From Ereboglobus luteus (GTDB lineage: Bacteria > Verrucomicrobiota > Verrucomicrobiia > Opitutales > Opitutaceae): a stretch of 64,000 bases of DNA. Made by a program: the position numbers and the translations under genes. The notes beneath the pieces are model-generated. The model did no database searches and was not told where the DNA came from. It saw only the letters and a list, made by a program, of their open reading frames with translations. The DNA is taken from positions 1,530,501 to 1,594,500 of the forward strand of contig NZ_CP023004.1 in assembly GCF_003096195.1 (NCBI RefSeq). Reading direction: 5' to 3'. Positions within the stretch are counted from its first letter, which is position 1. Every line of letters starts with the position of its first letter. Of the stretch, positions 56,069-64,000 are shown piece after piece.

Positions 56069-57115
56069 ATGCCACTCAAAGTCCTCATCCTCGGTGCCAA
56101 CGGATTTATCGGAAGCTGCCTCACCGCCGCGATCCTCCAGCAAAAAGACTGGGAGGTTTACGGCATGGACATCGGTGACAACAAACTCATCGGCAGCCTC
56201 GGCAACCCGCGCTTTAAATTTGTCGAGGGCGACATCACCATCAACCGCGAGTGGATCGAGTATCACGTGAAAAAATGCGACGTCGTCATCCCGCTCGTCG
56301 CCATCGCGAACCCGAAGCAATACGTGCTCGCGCCGTTGCGCGTGTTCGAACTCGATTTCGAGGCCAACCTCGAGATTGTGCGCAAATGTGTTAAATACAA
56401 AAAGCGCGTCCTCTTCCCCTCGACCTCCGAAGTTTACGGCATGAGCCCCGACGCCGTGCTCGACGAAACGACCACGAACCCCGTTTACGGCCCCATCGAC
56501 AAGCAGCGCTGGATCTACGCCTGCTCGAAACAACTCCTCGACCGCGTCATCTACGCCTACGGCATCCACGAAAACCTCGACTACACGCTTTTCCGCCCCT
56601 TCAACTGGATCGGCCCGAAACTCGACAACGTTTTCGAAGCGAAGGAGGGTAGCTCGCGCCTTTTCACGCAGTTCATCAGCAACGTGATTTTCAAGAAGCC
56701 GCTCCAGCTCGTCGATGGCGGCGCGCAAAGCCGCTCGTTCACCTACATCGACGACGGTGTGGATTGCCTGATGCGCATCATTGAAAACAAAAACGGAGCC
56801 GCCTCGCGCCGCATTTTCAACATCGGCAACCCGGCCAACAACGTCAGTGTCGCCGACCTTGCAAAAATCGTGATCGAAATCTTCCGCGAATACCCCGCCT
56901 GGCGCGAGCACGCCGATCATGCAAAAATCGAAGTGGTTTCATCCGGCGAATATTTCGGCAAACATTATCAGGACATCCAGACGCGCGTTCCCTCGATCAA
57001 TGCCGCGAAGGAAGCCCTCGGCTGGGAGCCCAAAACCGACCTCGCCACGGCGATTCGCCTGACCCTCGACTACCACCTCGCCCAAAAAGACCACGACCTC
57101 GGCGCGCAAAATTGA
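56069..57115 (+). CDS. UDP-glucuronate decarboxylase/dehydrogenase (ArnA C-terminal domain protein)
   Basis: 348 residues of extended SDR type: KVLILGANGFIGSCLTAAI, YGMDIGDNKL, FPSTSEVYGMSPD, and RWIYACSKQLLDRVIYAYG with YxxxK. The RPFNWIGPKLDNV segment matches the ArnA C-terminal domain, which oxidises UDP-glucuronate and decarboxylates it to UDP-4-keto-arabinose. It lies 69 bases after the formyltransferase gene and 42 before the arnD-like gene. Confidence 0.93.
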   Translation: MPLKVLILGANGFIGSCLTAAILQQKDWEVYGMDIGDNKLIGSLGNPRFKFVEGDITINREWIEYHVKKCDVVIPLVAIANPKQYVLAPLRVFELDFEANLEIVRKCVKYKKRVLFPSTSEVYGMSPDAVLDETTTNPVYGPIDKQRWIYACSKQLLDRVIYAYGIHENLDYTLFRPFNWIGPKLDNVFEAKEGSSRLFTQFISNVIFKKPLQLVDGGAQSRSFTYIDDGVDCLMRIIENKNGAASRRIFNIGNPANNVSVADLAKIVIEIFREYPAWREHADHAKIEVVSSGEYFGKHYQDIQTRVPSINAAKEALGWEPKTDLATAIRLTLDYHLAQKDHDLGAQN

Positions 57116-57157
57116 GTTGGAAATGTGGCTCTACAGAGTCGCGTCATAAAATTTCGC

Positions 57158-58057
57158 ATGCCCAAACTCGCCCTGAAAATTGATGTTGATACGGAACGCG
57201 GGACGCGTGTCGGCGTGCCGGCGCTGGTTGCGCTGCTGCGCGAGTTTGAAGCGTCGGCGTGTTTTTTGTTTTCGCTCGGGCCGGACAATACGGGCAAGGC
57301 GATCAGGCGCGTGTTTCGCCCGGGTTTTTTTAAGAAGGTCAGCCGCACGTCCGTTGTGAGCATGTATGGCGTGCGGACGCTGCTCAACGGCACGTTGCTG
57401 CCCGCGCCGCACATCGGGCGCAAACACGCGGGCGTCATGCGCGCGGTGCGCGAGGCGGGGTTCGAGACGGGCATCCATTGCAACGACCATTTTCGCTGGC
57501 AGGATTACGTGCGCACCATGCCGCTCGAAAAGGTGCGCGCGGAGTTCGGTGCCGCGCGCTCCGAATACGAGCGCGTCTTCGGCACACGCGCGCTCACCGC
57601 GGGCGCGCCGGGCTGGCAGACGTGCGTGAACGCGCGCCAAGTTTACGACGAGGCGGACTTGCTTTACTCAAGCGACACGCGTGGACGCGCGCCGTTTTTT
57701 CCGCGCATCGACGGGCGCGTTTTTAACACGCTCGAAATCCCGAGCACGCTGCCGACGTTCGACGAATTGCTGGGGCGTCCCGAGTTTCCCGACGACAAGA
57801 TCGTGGCGCACTACATGAGCCTGTTGCGCGAGGATGCGTTGAATGTGTTCACGCTGCACGCCGAGATCGAGGGCATGATGAAGGCGCCGCTTTTTCGCGC
57901 GCTGCTCGAGGCCTGCCGCGAGGCGGGCGTGGAGTTTGTCCGCCTCGACGATTGCGCGCGCGAGTTGCTCAAAACCCGCGGGACAATTCCCGTGCGCGAC
58001 ATCGTCATGGCAGAGATCGACGGGCGCTCGGGGTTCGTCGCGACGGAGGGTGAATAG
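57158..58057 (+). CDS. arnD: 4-deoxy-4-formamido-arabinose-phosphoundecaprenol deformylase ArnD-like
   Basis: About 299 residues. The polysaccharide-deacetylase fold starts LALKIDVDTERGTRVGVPAL, with the metal-binding aspartates and FETGIHCNDHFRWQDYV (metal histidines), then TAGAPGWQTCVNAR and VFTLHAEIEGM near the end. It removes the formyl group from undecaprenyl-linked Ara4FN. It ends the Ara4N cluster. No arnE/arnF flippase genes follow. Confidence 0.92.
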   Translation: MPKLALKIDVDTERGTRVGVPALVALLREFEASACFLFSLGPDNTGKAIRRVFRPGFFKKVSRTSVVSMYGVRTLLNGTLLPAPHIGRKHAGVMRAVREAGFETGIHCNDHFRWQDYVRTMPLEKVRAEFGAARSEYERVFGTRALTAGAPGWQTCVNARQVYDEADLLYSSDTRGRAPFFPRIDGRVFNTLEIPSTLPTFDELLGRPEFPDDKIVAHYMSLLREDALNVFTLHAEIEGMMKAPLFRALLEACREAGVEFVRLDDCARELLKTRGTIPVRDIVMAEIDGRSGFVATEGE

Positions 58058-58095
58058 CGCGGTCGCGGTGGCCGGTTACTGGTTTCTCGGCCAGC

Positions 58096-59118
58096 TTATT
58101 TTAAATCATACCGAAGAAGCGCCGCGTTTTTGTTCTCCTCGGTTACGAAGATGGTTTTTCCGTCGCTCGAAAAACACGCGGCCTCGGCCTGGCCGAGTTT
58201 GTGCGGGGGCAGCACGAGCGGGTTGCGCACGAGCGCGGAGAACCAACTTTCGCCTTCGCGTCGCGCATATAAAAGCACGTTGCCGTAGGTCAGCACGACC
58301 GCCGAGCGTCCGTCGGGCGAAAAATCCATTCCGGTCGGTTGTCCGCGGAAGCGTCCCGTCGGCACGGGCAGCAGGTTTTGCACGGACGATGTTTGGGGCA
58401 ACAGGGCGATTTTTCCCAACTCCCACGCAATTTGCGGCACGCCTGCGGCCTCCGGTTTTAGCGGCACGGAGAACAGGCGGTTCGGTGTTTCGCGTTTTGT
58501 CAGCAGGTAGATTTTTCCGTCGCTTCCGTCGCCTTTTGCGCCCGGATCGACCGCCACCGCCTCGCAGTCGTGCGGTTTGTCGGGATACAAGATCGGCACG
58601 TTCCACGCCACTTGCACCACGAGTTCTTTTGCCGGGGAAAGTTGCGCGATGTCCGGTTCCTCGATCACGTAGAGGCTGCAGTTTTTTCGCCTCGCGTTGT
58701 TGTCACCCGTGTCGGCCACGAGCAGATAGGCGCGTCCGCCGATTGTGAACGAGGCCATGTCCTCCCAGTCGATGTTGTCCGCGCCCGCGAGCCAGACTGA
58801 GCCGAGAAAACGGCCGTCGGTTCCGATCGCATAGAGCACGGGATCGTTGCCGCTGTCGTTGTGCGTCCAGAGCACGCCGTTTGTTTTTCGCGACGCCGCC
58901 AGCCCGCTTGCCTCGTTGATTTTCGGGTTGGCGAGTTTGCCGGCGCGCACGATCTCCGCCGATGTGAATTGGCCGCCCGCGGCAGTCGCAGCCGGAGCCG
59001 GCGCGCGCGGACAGCCGGCGTGTATCAACAAAATGGATACGCACATCGCGCGCGCAAAAATTCCGAGGCCGCGCGCGTGTGTGTTGCCCGAGCCCTCGTC
59101 TTTTTCCGCCGAAGCCAT
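58096..59118 (-). CDS. Predicted lipoprotein with beta-propeller (esterase/NHL-like)
   Basis: About 340 residues. A signal with lipobox LLIHAGC lies at about residues 25-37 from the ATG at 59116-59118; an alternative start at 59044-59046 places the signal directly at the N-terminus. The body has repeated blades: NEASGLAASRKTNGVLWTHND, WEDMASFTIGGRAYLLVADTGD and PTGMDFSPDGRSAVVLTYG. Probably a surface-attached propeller; substrate unknown. It overlaps nothing and is followed upstream by deoC on the same strand. Confidence 0.75.
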   Translation of the reverse strand: MASAEKDEGSGNTHARGLGIFARAMCVSILLIHAGCPRAPAPAATAAGGQFTSAEIVRAGKLANPKINEASGLAASRKTNGVLWTHNDSGNDPVLYAIGTDGRFLGSVWLAGADNIDWEDMASFTIGGRAYLLVADTGDNNARRKNCSLYVIEEPDIAQLSPAKELVVQVAWNVPILYPDKPHDCEAVAVDPGAKGDGSDGKIYLLTKRETPNRLFSVPLKPEAAGVPQIAWELGKIALLPQTSSVQNLLPVPTGRFRGQPTGMDFSPDGRSAVVLTYGNVLLYARREGESWFSALVRNPLVLPPHKLGQAEAACFSSDGKTIFVTEENKNAALLRYDLK

Positions 59119-59135
59119 GCCCGTGGCGTTCACGA

Positions 59136-59849
59136 TCAATACGCGCCCGGCGCCTTTGCCGCCGCGCCGCCCTTGAACTCGGTGAGCAGCGCGCCCGCGT
59201 TTGAGGTGCCGAGTCGTGACGCGCCCGCTTCGATCAGGGCGAGGGCGTCCGTTAGCGTTTTGATGCCGCCCGCCGCCTTCAATTTGATTCGCCAGCCGTT
59301 CAGGTCGCGTCGGTTTTTTGCCCACAGTTCGATCTGTTCGCGTTTCGCACCCGCGGAGCCGAACCCAGTGGATGTTTTGATAAAATCCGCGCCGGCATCC
59401 TCGCACATTTTCAGCGCCTCAAGCATTTGTGTTTCCGTGAGGAAGCAGTTTTCCGTGATCACCTTGATTAATTGTCCGTTGCCATGCGCGACGCGCGTCA
59501 GCTCGACCAGCTCCGCCAGCACGTCCGGGCCGCGGCCCGCGCGCAATGCCGCGTAGTCCATCACAATGTCCACCTCGTGCGCGCCCGCCCGCGCCATCGC
59601 GTTGATTTCGGCCTCCTTTGCGGCCGTGGTGAAGCGTCCGCTCGGAAAACCGACCACCGTGCCGATTCGCATTTTGGAGCCCGCGAGCACGCGCGCCGCG
59701 AGCGGCACGCTTGTCGGGTAAATCATCACGCAGGCAAACCCGCCCTCGACGGCCTCTCGGCAAAGCGCCTCGATGTCGGCCTCGGTGGCGTCGAGGCGAA
59801 GGTTGGTGGAATCGAGTGTGGCGGCAAATTCGGCGGGAGTCAGGCTCAT
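59136..59849 (-). CDS. deoC: Deoxyribose-phosphate aldolase
   Basis: 237 residues from the ATG at 59847-59849 (SLTPAEFAATLDSTNL). The Schiff-base lysine is in DFIKTSTGFGS, with RIGTVVGFPSGRFTTAAKEAE and IKLKAAGGIKT closing the barrel. It splits deoxyribose-5-phosphate to glyceraldehyde-3-phosphate and acetaldehyde. Acetaldehyde could also enter the BMC aldehyde dehydrogenase, but the genes are 32 kb apart. Confidence 0.95.
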   Translation of the reverse strand: MSLTPAEFAATLDSTNLRLDATEADIEALCREAVEGGFACVMIYPTSVPLAARVLAGSKMRIGTVVGFPSGRFTTAAKEAEINAMARAGAHEVDIVMDYAALRAGRGPDVLAELVELTRVAHGNGQLIKVITENCFLTETQMLEALKMCEDAGADFIKTSTGFGSAGAKREQIELWAKNRRDLNGWRIKLKAAGGIKTLTDALALIEAGASRLGTSNAGALLTEFKGGAAAKAPGAY

Positions 59850-59973
59850 GGGAAATGGGAAAAGCGGGTTTGTTTGTTGGATTGCGCCCGATTGAACCTT
59901 TTTGCCCATTAATCGCAACTCCAGCTTTACGCACGCGCCCCGCCCGCCTACGCTGCACATTTATTTTACAACC

Positions 59974-61047
59974 ATGATTATTCCGAAACCCGCACGTCTG
60001 TCGCCCGAACAACTCGCCGAGATATCCGCAATCGTCGAGCCCTTTGGCTGCCGCATTCAGCCCATCATAGGAGCCGTGCGCAATATTTATGCCATCGTGG
60101 GGGATGAGCGCGACGAGCTCATGACCAACCGCCTCGAGGGGCTTCCCTACATTGAGCGCGTGGACAAGATGCAGTCGCCCTACAAGCTCATGGACCGGCG
60201 CTCCTCGCTTTCGGGCAACAAGATCAAAATCGGCAACCTCACCATCGGCGAGGATCTGCTCGTCATCGCGGGCCAGTGCACCATCGATCCCAAGAACCCG
60301 AATTACTTTTACGAAACCGCCCACGCCGTGAAGGAAGCCGGCGCCAACTCCATCCGCGGCGGCGTTTGGAAACCGCGCACCAATCCCTATTCGTTCCAAG
60401 GCGACAACAAGTCGCTCGACATCCTCATGGAGGCGCACCGTCGCACCGGGCTTCCCGTCGATGCCGAGGTGATGGATGAACACCAGCTCCATCTGGCCAT
60501 TGAGGCCGGCGTGCACATGCTCCAAGTCGGAGCGCGCAACGCCCTCAACTATTCGCTTCTCCGCGCCATCGGCGGCGCCGTTGCCAGCCGCCCCTCGACC
60601 GTCGTGCTCCTCAAGCGCTCCATCCACATGGGCCCGCTCAACGAGTTTATTTCCGCCGCCGAGTATATCGCCGCCTTTGGCAACCCCAACATCCTGCTTT
60701 GCCCGCGCGGCACCTCGCCCGCCATTGACGGCTACCGCAATCATCCCGACGAATCCATCACGCCCCTGCTCAAGGAAAAAACCTGGGCGCCCGTCGTGGT
60801 CGATCCCTCGCATTCCGTCGGCAAGGCCGCCTATGTGCCCGCCTGCGCGCTTGCCGCCGTCGCCTACGGGGCCGACGGGCTTTGCATCGAATCGCACATC
60901 TCGCCCAGCAAGGGCATTGGCGACGATCCCAAGCAGGCGCTCACGCCGGAAATGCTCGCTTACACCATCCGCGAAGCCCGCCAGCTCTGGGCCGCGCGCC
61001 GCGAAGCGCGCGCTCACGCGCCCGAGGGGATTTCACCAGCAAAATAA
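59974..61047 (+). CDS. aroF: 3-deoxy-7-phosphoheptulonate synthase (AroF/type Ibeta)
   Basis: 357 residues. Barrel landmarks are VIAGQCTIDPKNPNYF, ANSIRGGVWKPRTNPYSFQG, LLKRSIHMGPLNEFI, LCPRGTSPAIDGYRN and VVVDPSHSVGKAAYV. An N-terminal ferredoxin-like regulatory region (about 1-80, ending KLMDRRSSL) is typical of the type Ibeta enzymes. First step of aromatic amino acid synthesis. Confidence 0.95.
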   Translation: MIIPKPARLSPEQLAEISAIVEPFGCRIQPIIGAVRNIYAIVGDERDELMTNRLEGLPYIERVDKMQSPYKLMDRRSSLSGNKIKIGNLTIGEDLLVIAGQCTIDPKNPNYFYETAHAVKEAGANSIRGGVWKPRTNPYSFQGDNKSLDILMEAHRRTGLPVDAEVMDEHQLHLAIEAGVHMLQVGARNALNYSLLRAIGGAVASRPSTVVLLKRSIHMGPLNEFISAAEYIAAFGNPNILLCPRGTSPAIDGYRNHPDESITPLLKEKTWAPVVVDPSHSVGKAAYVPACALAAVAYGADGLCIESHISPSKGIGDDPKQALTPEMLAYTIREARQLWAARREARAHAPEGISPAK

Positions 61048-61099
61048 CAACACGCCCGGTCTGTCCGATCAATTTGGCGGCCGGGCCCGACCGATCATT

Positions 61100-62170
61100 A
61101 TGACGTTCCGAAAACTTCCCGCGCTCATCCTCGCAACGCTCGCCATTTCGGCGCTTCAGCCTTTCAGTGTTTGTGCTCCCGTTGGGCCGGAGGGCGCCCC
61201 GTCGGAGCCGGCGCCCGCGCCTCGCGTCGCGGACGTTGCGCAGCCGCGCTCGTCAGCCTTTTCCCTCGGGCGTGTCAGGCTCAAGAACGGCTCCGCCATC
61301 CAGGGTGACATCATTGCCGAGCGCGCGGACCGGGTCATCGTCGATCTTGGATTTGATGTTGTTGCGATTCCCCGGGACGACATTGACAGCGTCACCACCG
61401 AGGCCGCGGACGATTTTTCGGACAACACCGAAACGGAAACCGGCGACTCCGCGCTCTTCCGCACCGCGCCCAACCAACCCGCCCTCACCGTCAAGGAAAA
61501 CGTCTCCCGTGTCGGCGAAGCTGTTGTGCAAATCCGCACGCCCACGGGGCTCGGCTCCGGCTTCATCATCGATCCCGCCGGCTACATTGTCACCAACCAG
61601 CACGTCATCGCCGGCGAATACAATATCTCCGTCACACTCTTCCGCAGCGGACGCAATGAACTCGAAAAAGTCGTTTATCATAAAATCCGCATCGTCGCGC
61701 TCGACCCGCGACTCGACCTCGCCCTTCTCAAAATAGAGGACCTCCCCGCCGCCGTGACGCTCCCCACGCTTCCCCTCGGCGATTCCAACACCCTCAATGA
61801 AGGCCAGACTGTCTTCGCCATCGGCAGCCCGCTCGGACTCGACCGCACCGTCTCGCAGGGCATCGTCAGCAGCCGCAACCGCCCCCTCGGCGGCCAGCTC
61901 TACATCCAGACCACCACGCAAATTAATCCCGGCAATTCCGGCGGCCCGCTCTTCAACCTCCAAGGCGAAGTGGTTGGCGTGAACAACATGAAACCCATGA
62001 TCACCGGTGTCGAGGGGCTCGGCTTCTCGATTCCCGCCGCCGTCCTCAAAAACTTCCTCCGCAACCGCGACGCCTACGCCTTCGACGCCCGCAACCCCAA
62101 CTCCGGCTATCGCTACCTGGAGCCCCCGCGCATCCTCAAGACCAGCGGCACCGCCAACTCTGAACAGTGA
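61100..62170 (+). CDS. Exported trypsin-like serine protease (HtrA/DegP-like catalytic domain)
   Basis: 356 residues from ATG 61100. A signal peptide (ALILATLAISALQPFSVCA) and a beta-rich region with LKNGSAIQGDIIAERADRVI (61-130) precede a chymotrypsin-fold domain: histidine in YIVTNQHVIAGEY, aspartate in DPRLDLALLKIE, serine in NPGNSGGPLFN. No PDZ domain follows, unlike DegP. It likely acts in the periplasm. Its stop overlaps the next gene region. Confidence 0.9.
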   Translation: MTFRKLPALILATLAISALQPFSVCAPVGPEGAPSEPAPAPRVADVAQPRSSAFSLGRVRLKNGSAIQGDIIAERADRVIVDLGFDVVAIPRDDIDSVTTEAADDFSDNTETETGDSALFRTAPNQPALTVKENVSRVGEAVVQIRTPTGLGSGFIIDPAGYIVTNQHVIAGEYNISVTLFRSGRNELEKVVYHKIRIVALDPRLDLALLKIEDLPAAVTLPTLPLGDSNTLNEGQTVFAIGSPLGLDRTVSQGIVSSRNRPLGGQLYIQTTTQINPGNSGGPLFNLQGEVVGVNNMKPMITGVEGLGFSIPAAVLKNFLRNRDAYAFDARNPNSGYRYLEPPRILKTSGTANSEQ

Positions 62171-62193
62171 GCACCATTCCAAATCCAAACCGC

Positions 62194-63951
62194 ATGAAAA
62201 AAACATCCACCTCCGCCTTCCGCATCGTCCTTCTCGTCGCCTGCGGTTTTGTTCTCTCCGCCTTCCGCGTGACGGCGGTCGCATCCACGCCGCTCATCAA
62301 CCTTGTGGGCGAGGACGCGGCCATTGTCATGATCGCGCACGACGCCCCTAAAATAGTGAAATCCTACAAGGACGGTCCGTGGCTCGAAATGTGGAACGAC
62401 AATCAAATCAAGCGCTTTCTCGCGCCGCTCCACGCCAAATTGAAAAGCGAGGAATGGGATGAAAAAGTGAAAGCCAAAACCGGCCTCACGATTGAGGAGC
62501 TTTTGGGCCTTGTTCAGGGCGACTATCTCATCGCGCTCAAAAGCATGCCCGCAAACATCGACAAGGTTTCCAGTGAAGACATGCCCCTGATCATCGCCGC
62601 GGAAATCGGCGACAACAAAGCCAGGGTCGAAAAACTCATTGCCACGCTTGTTTCCGAAAAAAGCGCGTCGCGCACAACAGACTCCGAGGACTACGCGGGC
62701 GTCACCATCAACATCATCAAAAACACCGGCAAAGCCGACGGCGCCGAAAACACCGCCTGGGCCATTGTCGACAAGACATTCCTGCTCAGCCCCTCGAAGG
62801 CCGCGATCATCTCGACCATCGAGGCCATTAAAAACGGCGGCGCGGAAAACGCCTTCGGCAAATCCGAGCGCTACCTGCGCATGCGGCAGAGAACCGGCGA
62901 CGCGCAAGTCATGTATGCGGTGAACTTCCAGGCGATCTACCCCGCGATCAACGATGCCTTTGCTAAAAAGGCGGCCTCCGGCGGTCGCGACGCCGCTTAT
63001 ATTGATTACACAACCCTCGCGTCCGCCCTCGGCTTCAATGCGCTCAAGGATATTTATTTCGGGGCCAATTACGGCACCGACAACGTCACCGCGAGCGGCG
63101 CCATCACTTACACCGAACGCCGCGGCCTCCTGAGCCTGCTCACATTCGGCGACGGCTCCGTGAAAATTCCCGAATACGCCTCCGCCGACTGGCCGACGGT
63201 CAATGTTGTCAACTACAGCATCCCGCAGGCGTTCACCGCGCTCGAGCAACTCCTCGAGGCCATCAACCCCGGCGTCTCGATGATGATTCAGGGCCAGCTC
63301 GAGAGCGCCAAGCAAGGCCTCGGCATCGACATCAAGCGCGACCTCATTGAAACCCTCGGCGAGCAAATCGTGAGCGCCAACATTCTCCCCGCCGGCGTGA
63401 CGGCCAACGACACCGGCTTCAGCGAAAAAATCGGCGTCCTCTATGTGATCTCGCTCAAGGACGCGCGCACATTCCAGAATGCGATCGAAACCCTCAAGCG
63501 CTCCTCCGGCCTTGAGAATCACCCCATGCTCGTCCAGCGCGAATACCTCGGCAACACAATCACCACGATCAACACGGGCGCCAAGCAAGTCAGCTACACA
63601 ATTGCGCGAAACCAGCTCGTCGTCGGAATCGGCTCGCCCACGATTGTTGAGTTCCTTGTGCAAAACCTAGCCAACGGCACCACCGCGCCCCTCGCCGAGC
63701 GAAACGACGTGCGCGAAAACTTCGCCGCCGCGCCCGCCGACACGGTCTCCTTCAGCGTGCAAAACACCGCCTTCACCTTCCGCCTGCTTTGCGACGCCTT
63801 CGCGGCCCTGCCGCAGTTGAGCGAATACGTGGATTCCTCCGCCACACCCAGTGTCGAGTTTTTTGAAAAACATTTCGGTAACAGTTACGGCTGGATGACC
63901 TCCGAATCCGACGGACTCTACTTCACGTCAAAGATGTTTTATAAAAAGTAA
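62194..63951 (+). CDS. Secreted DUF3352-like protein
   Basis: About 585 residues from the ATG at 62194 (KKTSTSAFRIVLLVACGFVL), chosen because it opens a signal peptide; GTG 62167 is an alternative. The body has the repeated alpha/beta layout of DUF3352-type proteins of planctomycetes and verrucomicrobia, with VYGAYAAVK-like strands and a lengthy soluble region. No catalytic motif is recognised. It follows the serine protease closely and may be cotranscribed. Confidence 0.7.
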   Translation: MKKTSTSAFRIVLLVACGFVLSAFRVTAVASTPLINLVGEDAAIVMIAHDAPKIVKSYKDGPWLEMWNDNQIKRFLAPLHAKLKSEEWDEKVKAKTGLTIEELLGLVQGDYLIALKSMPANIDKVSSEDMPLIIAAEIGDNKARVEKLIATLVSEKSASRTTDSEDYAGVTINIIKNTGKADGAENTAWAIVDKTFLLSPSKAAIISTIEAIKNGGAENAFGKSERYLRMRQRTGDAQVMYAVNFQAIYPAINDAFAKKAASGGRDAAYIDYTTLASALGFNALKDIYFGANYGTDNVTASGAITYTERRGLLSLLTFGDGSVKIPEYASADWPTVNVVNYSIPQAFTALEQLLEAINPGVSMMIQGQLESAKQGLGIDIKRDLIETLGEQIVSANILPAGVTANDTGFSEKIGVLYVISLKDARTFQNAIETLKRSSGLENHPMLVQREYLGNTITTINTGAKQVSYTIARNQLVVGIGSPTIVEFLVQNLANGTTAPLAERNDVRENFAAAPADTVSFSVQNTAFTFRLLCDAFAALPQLSEYVDSSATPSVEFFEKHFGNSYGWMTSESDGLYFTSKMFYKK

Positions 63952-64000
63952 TCCGCGGCCCAAAAGCACGGCGGCAGCCCGGAGGCGAACGCGCGCCTGA

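Noticed and set aside
60476-61099. A possible N-terminal extension of the serine protease into the DAHP synthase gene
   Set aside because: The overlap is out of frame with a conserved gene; the ATG at 61100 begins a clear signal peptide.

Overview
The window looks like chromosome from a GC-rich Gram-negative bacterium of the Verrucomicrobiota, probably near Opitutaceae. This is an inference from gene content: a Planctomycetes-Verrucomicrobia-type microcompartment (BMC) locus, a DUF1080 protein paired with a Tat-exported Gfo/Idh/MocA oxidoreductase, a TIGR03067-like protein, GYF_2 and DUF2752 proteins, and a lipid A (Ara4N) modification cluster. No rRNA, tRNA or CRISPR array was seen.

Layout. 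1-1.4 kb: the end of an MFS transporter and a DeoR-type regulator. 1.4-8.7 kb: M32 carboxypeptidase, TatD, a small zincin, a TIGR03067-like protein, then cofactor genes nadC, birA and coaX, and a PocR/AraC-type regulator. 8.8-18.3 kb: a secreted archaemetzincin, a lipoprotein, an ABC ATPase, a deoxyribosyltransferase-like protein, ruvB, a DNA polymerase III delta-prime subunit, priA, a divergent Fur-like protein and a TPR protein. 18.6-27.2 kb: the BMC locus (PduL, three BMC-H, acetate kinase, three BMC-P, CoA-acylating aldehyde dehydrogenase, class II sugar-phosphate aldolase), interrupted by a secreted PAP2/phosphodiesterase fusion gene. By analogy with characterised planctomycete loci it should split fuculose- or rhamnulose-1-phosphate and oxidise the resulting lactaldehyde inside the shell to lactate, with ATP from acyl phosphate. 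27.2-32.7 kb: purC, a hybrid histidine kinase, a NERD protein, sufE and a second TatD. 32.8-43.2 kb: a surface-polysaccharide island (two GDP-mannose dehydratases, membrane and GT2 glycosyltransferases, a methyltransferase, two epimerases), AT-richer in its middle and carrying a decayed IS256-family transposase. 43.3-50.3 kb: dGTPase, DUF1080 and Gfo/Idh genes, efp, small membrane proteins. 50.4-58.1 kb: an Ara4N cluster (arnT, arnB, arnC, split arnA, arnD) with a four-helix-bundle (S23) ORF between inverted repeats inserted in it. 58.1-64 kb: an NHL/esterase-like lipoprotein, deoC, DAHP synthase, a secreted trypsin-like protease and a DUF3352-like protein.

Two things run through the whole window. 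First, many intergenic gaps hold short reiterated words (5-8 bases, a different word at each site), often as inverted pairs and often touching a start codon or encoding the last residues of a gene; one lies inside acetate kinase. Second, nine genes are broken by a single missing base, nearly always in a homopolymer, which points to systematic assembly error rather than gene decay.
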